Positions 34,884-43,587 of a stretch of DNA of 64,000 nucleotides are shown one piece after another. Within the stretch, counting starts at the first letter, position 1; each line of letters begins with the position of its first letter. The position numbers were made by a program, and so were the translations under genes. Source of the DNA: Limnochorda sp. L945t (GTDB lineage: Bacteria; Bacillota; Limnochordia; Limnochordales; Geochordaceae); NCBI RefSeq assembly GCF_035593305.1, contig NZ_CP141615.1:1550001-1614000 (forward strand). The letters run 5' to 3'. Below the pieces are notes generated by a model. The model worked only from the letters and a program-made list of their open reading frames with translations, ran no database searches and was not told where the DNA came from.

Positions 34884-35051
34884 GGCGTTCTGCAGGAACT
34901 CCATCAGGAAGTGCCCGGTCTGAGGAAACATCATGGTCACGCGCTCGATCGCCCCCGCCAGCGCATCCTTCAGATCATCGGACCCTTCCTGCCTGGCGCG
35001 TGCAAGGCGCTCGATGTGCCGTCGGGCCGCCTCTTCCAAGCCATCCGCCAC
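34884..35051 (-). pseudogene. Sacsin-like ATPase, 5' portion (copy 1)
   Basis: GTG 35051 has a GAAGGGGGTG ribosome site. Fifty-six codons (ARRHIERLARARQEGSDDLK, then GAIERVTMMFPQTGHFLMEF and LQNA) reach the IS21 target repeat in the middle of QNADDA, the Asn-containing N-box that holds Mg-ATP in GHKL ATPases. The remaining 775 codons continue at 28241. Upstream (35052-35185) has no gene and probably held the promoter. Confidence 0.85.
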
Positions 35052-35185
35052 GGCGCTTCTACACCCCCTTCCGCGGATGCGGCCCGTGCTCCGGCTGGCG
35101 TTGTACACCCTGTAGTGACACTTCAAACGCACAAAGGGCGACATGACGGGATCCGAAAGGGTTGAGGTGGACAAAGCGGTTGTAT

Positions 35186-35640
35186 CTACGCCGTTTTTCG
35201 GGTGTGCGTCACAATCTTCCGGTAGTGGGGCGGCCGCTCGACTTGCAAGGCCCGCAACAGCGCCTTCTGCTCCTCCGTGAGAGGGCGGACCTGCCAGACC
35301 TCGCCGTGGGCGGTGACGTGGCGACCCACGTCGATGGGGGCGACGAGGTCCCACATCTGGCGCCAGGTCTGGCCCGTCTCGTTTTCGGCCACCCGGATCA
35401 TGAGCAGGGCCAGCCAGCACAATAGCACGTGGGACCGGATGCGGTCGTCCAGGCGGTGGTACATGGGCCGGTCGTCCACCGTGTGCTTCAGGTCCCGGTG
35501 CACCCGCTCCACCTGCCAGAGCTGCTTGTAGCCGTACACCACGTCTTCGGCGGGCAAAACGTCGTCGGAGCTGCTAATCAGGAACTTCCCATCGAGGGAG
35601 GCTTCCCGGCGGACTTTCCCCTCGTCGATGACGAGACGCC
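35186..35640 (-). pseudogene. IS1634-like transposase C-terminal fragment
   Basis: About 150 codons (LDGKFLISSSDDVLPAEDVV, YGYKQLWQVERVHRDLKHTV, DRIRSHVLLCWLALLMIRVA) match the C-terminal part of IS1634/IS4-type transposases, including the YxxLWxVER motif with the catalytic Glu. The N-terminal two thirds are missing. It abuts an IS110 fragment in the other orientation, so two elements have collided here. It differs from the intact IS1634 copy at 57.4 kb. Confidence 0.75.
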
Positions 35641-35747
35641 CGCCGGCCCTGCGCGCGGTTTACGAGCGGCTGCGGGCGAAGAAGGGCCATCAGGTGGCGG
35701 TGGTGGCCCTGGCCGCCAAGCTGGCTCGGATCGCCTCGGCCATATGA
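35637..35747 (+). pseudogene. IS110-family transposase C-terminal scrap
   Basis: PPALRAVYERLRAKKGHQVA then VVALAAKLARIASAI-stop is the end of an IS110/IS116 transposase (Transposase_20 domain). Only 36 codons remain. It is joined directly to the IS1634-like fragment. Confidence 0.65.
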
Positions 35748-35759
35748 CGGACGGGGCGG

Positions 35760-35945
35760 GTGTTTACCGGCATCCGTCCCGAATTCTATACTGCCAAGCT
35801 TTCCCTGCTCGATAGCCACGCAGCCCCCCATGCCACGGCCTATGTGCTCAGGTGGCTGGGCGAACGGGTCGATCAAATCCTTGACCGCAGCCCTTATGCG
35901 ATCAAGCAGGCTCGGAAAGGAGCCCAACTGAAGGCCGCTGCTTGA
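35760..35945 (+). other. Unassigned 61-codon open frame next to transposase debris
   Basis: Reads FYTAKLSLLDSHAAPHATAY then VLRWLGERVDQILDRSPYAI and KQARKGAQLKAAA. It looks protein-like (amphipathic helices) and may be another transposase tail, but I do not recognise it and there is no start with a ribosome site. Confidence 0.35.
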
Positions 35946-35991
35946 GGAAAGCCCTTGACAGGGGATCATGGGTGTACAACGGCAGTCAGGG

Positions 35992-36930
35992 TTAACTGGA
36001 CCTGCCCAACTCCGCATTCTCAGACTCCTTTGTTTGTGATTGCTTCCAATCCGCTATCATGGCTTCCACTGCTTGCTCCATCTCCTCCTGCAAGCCACTA
36101 CGAAACCTGCGATAAATCGCGTCGAACACCGGAGGGCTTCCCTTTCGATGTTCAAAGATCTCGTCTTGTAGCATGCGGGACTTGGACTCAAGTTCTGAGG
36201 ATGCTGCTCCGCGGAGGGCCTCCTCCCATAGGTGGTCGGCCTGCGTCTTGAGCCGACCTATTCGCTCCGCTGCTCCCTTGTGAGCCAAGTACTGCTCCCC
36301 GCCAAGCATCAACGCTGGCAGCAATGGCGCTACAACATGAAGAATTAACTGTTCCACTGTCAACTTGCGTGCGATGCTCACAAGGAGCACGACAACGCCT
36401 CCCGCAAACAATATTCCAAGGATATAATTGGCGTAACGTCGCCTCTGCTCAGAATCCCAACGACAGTTCGCCCGCTGGCACATGAGTCTTGCGATGTGCA
36501 GAGGTACAACCCTTACGGAGGTCGGGTACCACGGTACAAGCTTCTCGTAGGAGGGATCTCGGTATCTCCGCTCGTACCGTGCTGCGTGCCTCGTAATAAC
36601 CTCGGGGTCCACTTTGCGACCCACCTTCACTTCGTTCCACAGCATACGCAGTACCTCGCAGTCGAACATTTCCTCGATTGTGGCTGCTTCGACGGCCAAT
36701 GCCTCTTGCCACCTGGCGAAGATAAACCGATCAAGGAGTGAGAGCAATATGAAACCTCCGACGGCGTAACTGCTGAGCTCCGGAGTGGCGATCGCGTATA
36801 ACGACCCTGCTATCACCAGAGCTGCTCGCAGAGTCAGCACTAGCTTCGCTTCTCCGTAGAGTTCCCTTTGGGCTGCAAGGCACCTTAATTGCCAAGGAGA
36901 GGCTTGGATATTAGGGATATCGTTGTTCAT
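35992..36930 (-). CDS. CBASS effector, S-4TM family
   Basis: 312 residues. Two pairs of hydrophobic helices (TLRAALVIAGSLYAIATPE / YAVGGFILLSLLDRFIF, and YILGILFAGGVVVLLVSIA / LTVEQLILHVVAPLLPALML) lie in a soluble frame. The family signatures are AQRELYGEAKLVL at the N-terminus, FDCEVLRMLWNE, and MCQRANCRWDSEQRRRYANY. This is the CD-NTase-associated S-4TM effector, thought to open a pore or disrupt the membrane when it binds the cyclic oligonucleotide signal. Its ATG overlaps the cyclase stop as ATGA, giving a two-gene type I CBASS. Less GC-rich than its neighbours. Confidence 0.9.
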   Translation of the reverse strand: MNNDIPNIQASPWQLRCLAAQRELYGEAKLVLTLRAALVIAGSLYAIATPELSSYAVGGFILLSLLDRFIFARWQEALAVEAATIEEMFDCEVLRMLWNEVKVGRKVDPEVITRHAARYERRYRDPSYEKLVPWYPTSVRVVPLHIARLMCQRANCRWDSEQRRRYANYILGILFAGGVVVLLVSIARKLTVEQLILHVVAPLLPALMLGGEQYLAHKGAAERIGRLKTQADHLWEEALRGAASSELESKSRMLQDEIFEHRKGSPPVFDAIYRRFRSGLQEEMEQAVEAMIADWKQSQTKESENAELGRSS

Positions 36931-37799
36931 GCCTCATATCTCGGGAATTGACGGTTGAACACCATGTTCCACCAGTAGTATGCCTCTTCCGTATCGCCAC
37001 CCGTTTGAGCGCTCACCGCCTTATTGGCTCGGCTCAGGGCCGTTTTCAGCTTGGACCTAGCCTCCTCCAACTTGGCCTCAGTTGAGCAGGCTCGTATATA
37101 GCCAGAAATCCCTTGGGGGTCCTGCATCTTCGCGAGATCCACCTGATCTAAGAAGGCAAGAAACCCTCTTACGTCGAACGGATAGACGATCGAGGTCTCA
37201 CCATCCGCATACTTCGTAACGCGTAACTCGAGGTAAAACGAGGAGATCGGCACGTCGTTGAAATACTTCCACGCCTTGATGAACCGTACAAGGGGCTTGA
37301 CCTTGTACCCTAACTTGTCGTCGACCGAAGTTACATATCCATGATGGGCCTCAGGACTGGACCTGGTCCATCCCCCATCGCAGTCTGGTATCTCGTAAAC
37401 TCTATATACTCCGGAAGTTCCCACGAACCGCGCTGGAACCACTTCGGTCGTTTCTTCTTCCTGAGTTCCGAAGGGCACCTTGACTGCTGGGCAGTTAACA
37501 CGCACACCTGTTCGCGGAAAACAAGCATCCAACGCGTTTCTAACCTCTGCTAGGCTCGCAGCCGAGTTGTCCTTGAGTCTTTCGGAAGGAATGACGGCAA
37601 AATAGTCAACATCACTATAACGAGAAATGCTCGTGCCGTTACCAAACGAGCCAGTTCGGAAGAAGTGCGTGATCCCAAACGCCCGTTCTAGGCACGACTT
37701 AATCGACCTGCGATGCCGTGCAGCAGCTTCAGTCTCGGTCGCTGATGGAGTTAGCTTTCCAAGCAATTCCCTAAAGCCCTCTTCGACGGTCTTGGGCAC
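36927..37799 (-). CDS. CBASS cyclic-oligonucleotide synthase (CD-NTase)
   Basis: 290 residues, the normal length. The nucleotidyltransferase core is intact: GSFGNGTSISRYSDVDYFAV (~50-69) gives the GS motif and D-x-D pair, and the third acidic residue is probably Glu in ETTEVVPAR (~117). A C-terminal helical domain contains VKPLVRFIKAWKYFN and SFYLELRV. On phage infection such enzymes make a cyclic di- or trinucleotide that activates the linked effector. No Cap2/Cap3 or HORMA/TRIP13 genes are nearby, so this is a minimal system. The product nucleotide cannot be told from the sequence. Confidence 0.92.
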   Translation of the reverse strand: MPKTVEEGFRELLGKLTPSATETEAAARHRRSIKSCLERAFGITHFFRTGSFGNGTSISRYSDVDYFAVIPSERLKDNSAASLAEVRNALDACFPRTGVRVNCPAVKVPFGTQEEETTEVVPARFVGTSGVYRVYEIPDCDGGWTRSSPEAHHGYVTSVDDKLGYKVKPLVRFIKAWKYFNDVPISSFYLELRVTKYADGETSIVYPFDVRGFLAFLDQVDLAKMQDPQGISGYIRACSTEAKLEEARSKLKTALSRANKAVSAQTGGDTEEAYYWWNMVFNRQFPRYEA

Positions 37800-37959
37800 A
37801 GCCAGTCACCCCTTTGGCTAAATGGTTCCCGAGCGCGACGAACACTGTAAAAGACCACACCTTCCCTTCCATACGCCCGGCATCGCCGTCGACCCCAAAG
37901 TGCCTAACGGTTCGGTCATCTTCGCGGTACTTCTAGGCAAGAGTTGCCAGTCGCCCCGC

Positions 37960-38308
37960 TATCCCAGCATGTCCCACGTGTCGTGGAATTTGAATGGCGC
38001 TCCCGCACGTCGTTTTTCACCGCGCAGCGAGGGCGGGCTGCGCCTTGGCTTCCCCAAGGCCCAGCGCTTGTCGCAACGCCTCCTACGGAAAGCGGCTTTC
38101 GGCATGGAGCAGCGCCATGCCCACCCACCGCTCCGCCTGCTGGCCGGACCGCCAGCGCTTCACCCGGCGGGCCTTGGCCTCCAAGATCAACAGCGCCGAC
38201 TCCACCAGGTGGGTGGAGCTGAGGCTGGTGCGTAAATGGCCCGGGATGCCCAGACGGTGCAGCGTCAACGTCTCCTCCAGCCCCTCCCGCAGGCTCGCGG
38301 CCGCGCCC
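37960..38308 (-). pseudogene. IS256-family remnant (one end and transposase C-terminus)
   Basis: The left end (TGTCCCACGTGTCGTGGAA) matches the end of the intact IS256 copy at 29.1 kb. The codons SLREGLEETLTLHRLGIPGH, then ESALLILEAKARRVKRWRSG and QQAERWVGMALLHAESR match the last ~75 residues of its transposase before a stop at 38083. The rest of the element is gone, and its interior edge is fused to the sacsin-like copy 2 at RVLTAQQ. Confidence 0.82.
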
Positions 38309-38893
38309 GGGCTGCTGCGCCGTCAACACCCGGCACCCCAGAAACTCCAGGAACCCTGCGCACTCCGGATCCGCGAACAGCCCGGGGTGCACCCGCCGCC
38401 GTCCGTGCAGCACCGGCGGCCCCTGCTCCGCCCAGTAGGCCCCTGACGCCGGCACCAGCGAGCCGTCCTCCGTGAGCACCAGCGGGCCGAAAGCCATGGA
38501 CCGCTCCGGATGGCACCCTCCGGCTATCGCGCCGGCTCCCGGTACAGCGCCCGGCCATACTGCGATGCCGAGGTATGCAATGTAGTCGCTCGCTTTCTTG
38601 CCCGACCGCCCGACCCGGCAGATGCTTTCCACGTCCGCTTCGGAGGACGGTGTGCCATTGTTGGCGATCCGAACGGCGTCGGGAGTGAGCTCCACCAGGA
38701 CCGACCTCGACCTGGCGTCGTCGCCGTTCTGCAGGAACTCCATCAGAAAGTGGCCGGTCTGCGGGAACATCATGGTCACGCGCTCAATCGCCCCGGCCAG
38801 CAAATCCTTGAGCTCGTCGGACCCCTCCTGGCGGGCGCGCGCAATGCGTTCGGCATGCGGCCGGGCCGACTCTTCCGAGCAAGCTGCGACGGC
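38309..38893 (-). pseudogene. Sacsin-like ATPase copy 2, deleted and truncated
   Basis: N-terminal part: HAERIARARQEGSDELKDLL, TMMFPQTGHFLMEFLQNGDD, NNGTPSSEADVESICRVG and KKASDYIAYLGIA, clearly the same protein as copy 1. After YIAYLG it jumps by an out-of-frame deletion of ~390 codons to the middle region (PLVLTEDGSLVPASGAYWAE, PGLFADPECAGFLEFLGC, RVLTAQQ), where the IS256 remnant begins. The DUF3883 end is missing. It is a diverged duplicate, not a recent copy, since many residues differ. Confidence 0.85.
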
Positions 38894-39444
38894 CCTTCCA
38901 CACCGCCCTTGCGCGGATGGGACCCGCGCTCTTAGCAACCGGTACCCGATCACCTCACCACCTTCGGATAACGCCACCGCCACGGCCTGCTCTCGACAAG
39001 AGAAGCTTTCGGCAGTATGTTTTCGACAACCGGTTGCGAATTCCTCGTCAGCCCGGCGTCCAGGGCCGTCCGCATCCCGCCCTACCCCCCAGGCGGTGCG
39101 GCACGCCGCCGCGTTCATCGCCCTGTACACCACCCACCGCCTGCCTCCGACCGCTCCGCCTCTCGCCGCCGGCGACCATGCCGACGTTACCGCACTCCCG
39201 CGCCGGCTATACGCTGGGCGTCGCCCTACCCAAGGCCGGCCCAACCCACAGCACGGCGGCCCCAACCCGTACCGGGCCCACCATCTGCCACCCCGACCGC
39301 GTCGCCATCACCTTCTTCCCGCCGGCACCCCCGCAATGCGGTCCTCGCCCGGCGTCCCATGCGGGACGACAGCCGTGTATCGCGGCACGACCGCCGTCTA
39401 TCCGAGCCACGCCCGGCCCGCCTTTCGGGGCCCCGTCGGCGGAC
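38894..39444. other. No gene; degenerate GC-rich DNA
   Basis: About 550 bases. A minus-strand frame near 38930-39010 (SFSCREQAVAVALSEGGEVI, then GYRLLRARV) looks like an old coding fragment of unknown family. The rest encodes only Pro/Arg/Ala-rich nonsense on both strands. Confidence 0.35.
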
Positions 39445-40540
39445 TCACTCGCCGGCGCCGAAGTACTCCACCGCTACGAACTCCGGGCACGTCGCCAACT
39501 GATGCACATCGGCGAGGACGAAGACGAACAGGTACTCGCCACGGGGAGCCGGTTCCCATCCAAGCTCGATGCCGCCGTCACCGACCACGAACTCGTCGCA
39601 GTACACCCAGCTCTCCTCGGCCACCCCGCTGCCCCCGACCTCGCCCGGCCACGCGCCGATGAACCGGCCGGCACCAGCCTCACCGGCCGGCTCGGTGCGA
39701 AGAGGTACCGGGCGTATGTCTCCACGAACTCGTGGTACGCCTCCACCAACGGCGTCTCCTCGTGATAGCTGGCGAGGTTCTCCTGCACGTTCTCCTTGTC
39801 CCGAAACGGGAGCCACACGCTGAGCCCCGACGCATCCGGCGTCCCGCGCCCCCGCCACCTCGACGAACCCGTCCAGCGCCTCGACCGGCCGCCCCACCCT
39901 CCCCCCGAGGTCGGCCACCGACGGCGTCATGATGCCGGCGGCATCCTCGCTGTTCCCTCGGGAGTGCCGGGCGCAGGCGTCGACAATGATGCGCCCGAGC
40001 TCCGCCCCCGTCATGGAGGGCCTGGCGACCAGCGCCCCGAGGCTCGAAGCGTACTCCCAGCGCAGCCGCTGCCGGGTTCAACCTCCTACGAGGCGACCAT
40101 GCAGCGGGCGAACGGGCTGACGGCGTACGCGACCTCAGTCGTGCTCATGAGAGAGCCGTTCAACCCGATGAGTTCAAGCGTCGCACCGGCGCGCTCGTGG
40201 GCCCGTTCCAGGTCCCGCCGGATCTCCAGAGCCTGCCGGATCCCCGTCACCGAAAGGGACTGGCCGCCGTAGCCCTCGTCGGCCCCAAACCCCACGACCG
40301 AGCCCGCCCCGTGGTTCCACAGGATGAGGCCGTGCCGCCTGGCAGGGTCGTTTTTCGCGGACCGTGTCATGAACTCCGCCAGCGTGACAGGGTCGCTCGG
40401 CGGGCGCCGTCCCGGGTCGCCGGCGACGAGTACGAGCCCGGCTCTTGTCACGTGGAACCTCTGGTTCCGTTCGGCGTCGATACCTTCTGTGTGCCACACG
40501 GTAGAAGGCGGCTATGGTGCGTGTCCGTTCGTCGGGACGC
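39445..40540 (-). pseudogene. Clostripain-family (C11) peptidase, multiply disrupted
   Basis: The N-terminal half reads WHTEGIDAERNQRFHVTRAG, then GLILWNHGAGSVVGFGADEG, the clostripain catalytic His region. The catalytic Cys block, normally like GFDACLM, is here LIGLNGSLMSTTEVAYAV, so the nucleophile is lost. The frame stops at TAG 40086-40088, just after ARCMVAS. The rest follows in other frames (MTGAELGRIIVDACARHSRG; NLASYHEETPLVEAYHEFVE; GIELGWEPAPRGEYLFVFVL). It is dead by at least one nonsense codon, several frameshifts and loss of the nucleophile. Confidence 0.8.
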
Positions 40541-40865
40541 ACTCCGGGGCGGGGTGGAGCTGGAGCTCGGCGGCCACGGCCGCGAGTTCGTCGACTACGT
40601 CCTCCAGGCTGCAGACCAGACCCGCCCAGAAGGCGGTGCGGGCCGCGGCCTCCGCTGCCTGCTGCTCCTGGCCGATGAGCGCCACCAACTGGCGGCCGAT
40701 AGCGAGGAGTTCACCTGCCACGTCGGCGGCGCCCGCCCGCCCCCCGGCCTCCCGCCGGCCTTTGCCGTTCTGCAGGTTGTCCAGACGCTGCCCGATGGCC
40801 TCCAGCGCCCGCTTGCGCCTCACCGCCGCCGCCCGCTCTCCATTGAGCCGGATCACCTCGCCCAT
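40512..40865 (-). CDS. Small helical protein of unknown function
   Basis: 117 residues, mostly amphipathic helix (NGERAAAVRRKRALEAIGQR; DVAGELLAIGRQLVALIGQE; SLEDVVDELAAVAAEL). It resembles the first half of the protein encoded at 40891-41790 (GRELVAIGRELV; LLDELERLLKEL), so the two may be paralogues. No motif of known function. The C-terminus is Pro-rich. It is upstream of the dead clostripain gene. Confidence 0.5.
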   Translation of the reverse strand: MGEVIRLNGERAAAVRRKRALEAIGQRLDNLQNGKGRREAGGRAGAADVAGELLAIGRQLVALIGQEQQAAEAAARTAFWAGLVCSLEDVVDELAAVAAELQLHPAPECVPTNGHAP

Positions 40866-40890
40866 GTGTGGCCTCCCTCTGCGTCAAGAC

Positions 40891-41790
40891 CTACGCGCCC
40901 GTTGCTGCGTCGATAGCGCCGACGGCCGCTCCGCCCGCCGCCCGCCCCGACCGGCGCCGCCACCGCCCCGCCCCACGATGCGGATGGGGATGTGCACGTC
41001 CGGGTTCCTCCAGCGCCCCCACCCGGAAACCCGTTCGACCGCCCAGAGGATGGTTGAGGCGGCTTGCTGCACCCCGCTCGGGCCTCCTGTGTACCGCCCG
41101 CCTGCCCGCCGCCAGCTTGGTTCGCCCCTGGCTCAGAACCTGGCGTGCCGCACCTGTCCGTAACCTGACGATCCGCGCTGGCCACCCCGTCGAACTCCCG
41201 GGCCGCTGCGGCTTTTGCCAGCGCCCGTCCTGCCACCGCCGCCGCAGCGCGGAGCGGCGCGTGCATGCATGCCGCAACCCCGTGTCACCCGCCGCCCACC
41301 GCCTGTTGGCCTCCCACGGCGACGCCTGGACCTCCGGTGCGCCATCCCACAGCTCCTTCAACAGCCGTTCCAGTTCATCGAGGAGGCACTCGCCGACGCT
41401 TATCAGCGCTTCCCGCCCCTCGTTCTCCGAGCTGCAGACCTCTGGCTTCTCCCCTCTCCGAGGTTGGGCCTCTCGCAGCTCTGAGGGGTCCACTACGGGA
41501 TGCAGATCGGTCTGCGCCGCTGGGCCGTGGCAGTGCCCATGTCGAGAAAGGGCTTTGCCGTGGTCAGGGCTGGCCGTTTTGCCTCCGGAGTCGAAGGCGC
41601 GGGGCAAGAACCACGGCGCGGCTTCTACAAGCTCCCGTCCGATGGCCACCAATTCCCTGCCCACTTCCGCCCTCGAGAGCCGGTACCAATCGCGCCGCAA
41701 GGCTCGTTGGCGCCTCCGGATGCGTTGCAAGACCAGCCGGCTCCCGATCGCTCGGCGGGCTTGCTCACCCATGCGAAAGGTGCCCGCCAT
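40891..41790 (-). CDS. Helical protein of unknown function, C-terminal half probably frameshifted
   Basis: 299 codons from ATG 41790. The first ~175 are convincing: MGEQARRAIGSRLVLQRIRR, RDWYRLSRAEVGRELVAIGR, REALISVGECLLDELERLLK, then ELWDGAPEVQASPWEANRRW. After that the frame becomes Arg/Gly-rich and unlike protein, while another frame (ending 40853) looks somewhat better (GRALAKAAAAREFDGV). A frameshift near 41270 is likely. No family recognised; possible paralogue of the 117-residue protein downstream. Confidence 0.45.
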   Translation of the reverse strand: MAGTFRMGEQARRAIGSRLVLQRIRRRQRALRRDWYRLSRAEVGRELVAIGRELVEAAPWFLPRAFDSGGKTASPDHGKALSRHGHCHGPAAQTDLHPVVDPSELREAQPRRGEKPEVCSSENEGREALISVGECLLDELERLLKELWDGAPEVQASPWEANRRWAAGDTGLRHACTRRSALRRRWQDGRWQKPQRPGSSTGWPARIVRLRTGAARQVLSQGRTKLAAGRRAVHRRPERGAASRLNHPLGGRTGFRVGALEEPGRAHPHPHRGAGRWRRRSGRAAGGAAVGAIDAATGA

Positions 41791-41849
41791 GAAACTTACG
41801 CTCCTTCCCCCGATCCCACTGTGCCTGACAGCCTCTCCCCCACCCCTCG

Positions 41850-42026
41850 TCAGCTTCGTCCAATCTGCGCGTCGTCGCTCGAAACGGGCTCGAAGCACTC
41901 CCGACAAAGCTGCCCCGTACCCTCGACATAGTAGCCCACGCGGTCATCTATGGGAACGGCCAGCTTCACGGGCGTCTTGCGGTCACACAGCACGCAGCGC
42001 TCGTATCCGTCGAGACGAGGTAACAG
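41850..42026 (-). CDS. Small zinc-ribbon-like protein, start unclear
   Basis: A short frame encodes YERCVLCDRKTPVKLAVPID then DRVGYYVEGTGQLCRECFEP: two CxxC pairs about 30 residues apart, a compact zinc-binding fold. There is a stop (42027-42029) just upstream and no ATG/GTG/TTG before the first Cys pair. Either a CTG start is used or the 5' end is mutated. It follows the sugar-transferase gene by 111 bases on the same strand. Function unknown. Confidence 0.5.
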   Translation of the reverse strand: MLPRLDGYERCVLCDRKTPVKLAVPIDDRVGYYVEGTGQLCRECFEPVSSDDAQIGRS

Positions 42027-42136
42027 CTAATGATAGAGCCACCACCGCGCGTCGAGTGCCCAACGATGAAAACGCCTTCGACCGGTCCGTCGGCTCCGGA
42101 TCGCTTTGCCGTCTGCCGGGAGTACGCCCATGACCC

Positions 42137-43468
42137 CTATACCTCCAACCCCGTCGACCCCTGTGCATTTGGGACTCCGGAGGGGACAGAGTTCGCCGTT
42201 CTTGCCGCCGGTGCCGAGGGTGTTTTTCGTGTCACGCCCCTCGCCCGCTCCGGCGTCAGCATGACCTCGATGGTTTGCAGGATGATCTTCAGGTCGAGCA
42301 ACGGTGACCACAAGAAGATGTAGGCCAGATCGAACCGGAGCTTGTCCTCAGCCGCGGTATCATAACGCCCCCGTATTTGCGCAAGTCCTGTGATCCCCGG
42401 CTTGACCAGGTGGCGCAGGTCATAGCCCTCGATCTCTTCCCGGTAGTGCTTCACGAACTCCGGACGCTCGGGGCGAGGGCCGATCAAACTCATGTCGCCC
42501 CGGAGAACGTTAAGTAACTGGGGAAGCTCATCGATGCGAAAAGTCCGCAGCCATCTCCCTACGCGCGTCACACGGGGGTCATCTCGCGACGCCAGCACAG
42601 GTCCAGTGTCGTCCTCCGCGTGGTCGACCATGGTCCTGAACTTGAGAATCTCAAAGATACGTCCACCTTGTCCGACTCTCGCTTGTTGGAACAGAACTGG
42701 GCCCGGTGTGTCCAGCCTGACGGCCAGTGCTGCAAGGATCCACACGGGAGATGTAAGTACGAGTCCAAAAGAGCTGAGGAGCACGTCAATCATCCGCTTC
42801 AGAGCCGGGGCCGGCCACTGGCAGGCGCGAGGGCGGATCTCAAGAAGTAGGTGATCCCCGTCTTCGTAGAACCGGCTGGAGGCTAGGAGTAACTCTCGGG
42901 CGCCAGGAAGTACGACGACGTTGCCGTTAAGCGGTTTATCACCTGACAACAGGTGGGTAAGTTCCGTAACGTGATCGCCAAGCCCCTGCTCGCGTATGTC
43001 CATTGAGGTGCTCACCGCGTCTGCGGACCATGCTGCCTTTATCCGAAGGAGTATCCACTGCCAAAGAACGAGGCATCCCCACAGGAGACCAACCGCCAAG
43101 GCAAAGGTGAGCCGCGGGATGGCTACCACGCGGAGTGCGTAGACCGAAGCCATGGCGAAGAGGATGGAAAAGCTCGATGCTAGGAAAGCTGAGTACGAGA
43201 CGGCTGCCCACGAACGGTGTCGGCCCCATAGATCCACCAGGCTACCGCCTATGACCAAGCCCAGAAGCCCGGCTGACGCGGCGTATCCGACTGGCTGCCA
43301 CAGGTGGGACGGTACGTGCCCGCCCCATCGGATCCAGAGGGCGAGAAAGTAGCTCACACCCCCGAGCACCAGGCTTCCGAGAAGGTCGGCATGCCAGGAG
43401 CTGAGGAGGGTACCGAGCCATCCCTTGGGTTCTCCATTCAGCTTACCGGACCTCTGTAAGCGTCCCAT
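42137..43468 (-). CDS. Polyprenyl-phosphate sugar-1-phosphate transferase (initiating glycosyltransferase)
   Basis: 443 residues from ATG 43468, chosen for the AGGAGGT ribosome site 8-14 bases upstream; ATG 43495 is the alternative. The N-terminus has four to five membrane helices (GSLVLGGVSYFLALWIRWG, AGLLGLVIGG and others). A final membrane helix and the PF02397 sugar-transferase domain follow: KRMIDVLLSSFGLVLTSPVW, LFQQARVGQGGRIFEILKFR, RTFRIDELPQLLNVLRGDMS, LIGPRPERPEF. It loads the first sugar phosphate of the repeat unit onto undecaprenyl phosphate at the inner membrane face. It is the last enzyme gene of the polysaccharide locus. Confidence 0.93.
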   Translation of the reverse strand: MGRLQRSGKLNGEPKGWLGTLLSSWHADLLGSLVLGGVSYFLALWIRWGGHVPSHLWQPVGYAASAGLLGLVIGGSLVDLWGRHRSWAAVSYSAFLASSFSILFAMASVYALRVVAIPRLTFALAVGLLWGCLVLWQWILLRIKAAWSADAVSTSMDIREQGLGDHVTELTHLLSGDKPLNGNVVVLPGARELLLASSRFYEDGDHLLLEIRPRACQWPAPALKRMIDVLLSSFGLVLTSPVWILAALAVRLDTPGPVLFQQARVGQGGRIFEILKFRTMVDHAEDDTGPVLASRDDPRVTRVGRWLRTFRIDELPQLLNVLRGDMSLIGPRPERPEFVKHYREEIEGYDLRHLVKPGITGLAQIRGRYDTAAEDKLRFDLAYIFLWSPLLDLKIILQTIEVMLTPERARGVTRKTPSAPAARTANSVPSGVPNAQGSTGLEV

Positions 43469-43587
43469 AGAGCGCCGTACCTCCTGCTGTGGCATTGCCC
43501 CACACGCGATGGGAAAATGCTTGCGAATCCACGCCGATCCTTCAGAAGAGCCGGTCCGCAACGTAGGGCCCACTTGTGTCGCCGCGA

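Noticed and set aside
37916-39265. A 449-codon minus-strand frame
   Set aside because: It is an accidental fusion of the IS256 remnant, sacsin-like copy 2 and unrelated upstream DNA; block-by-block comparison shows the joints.
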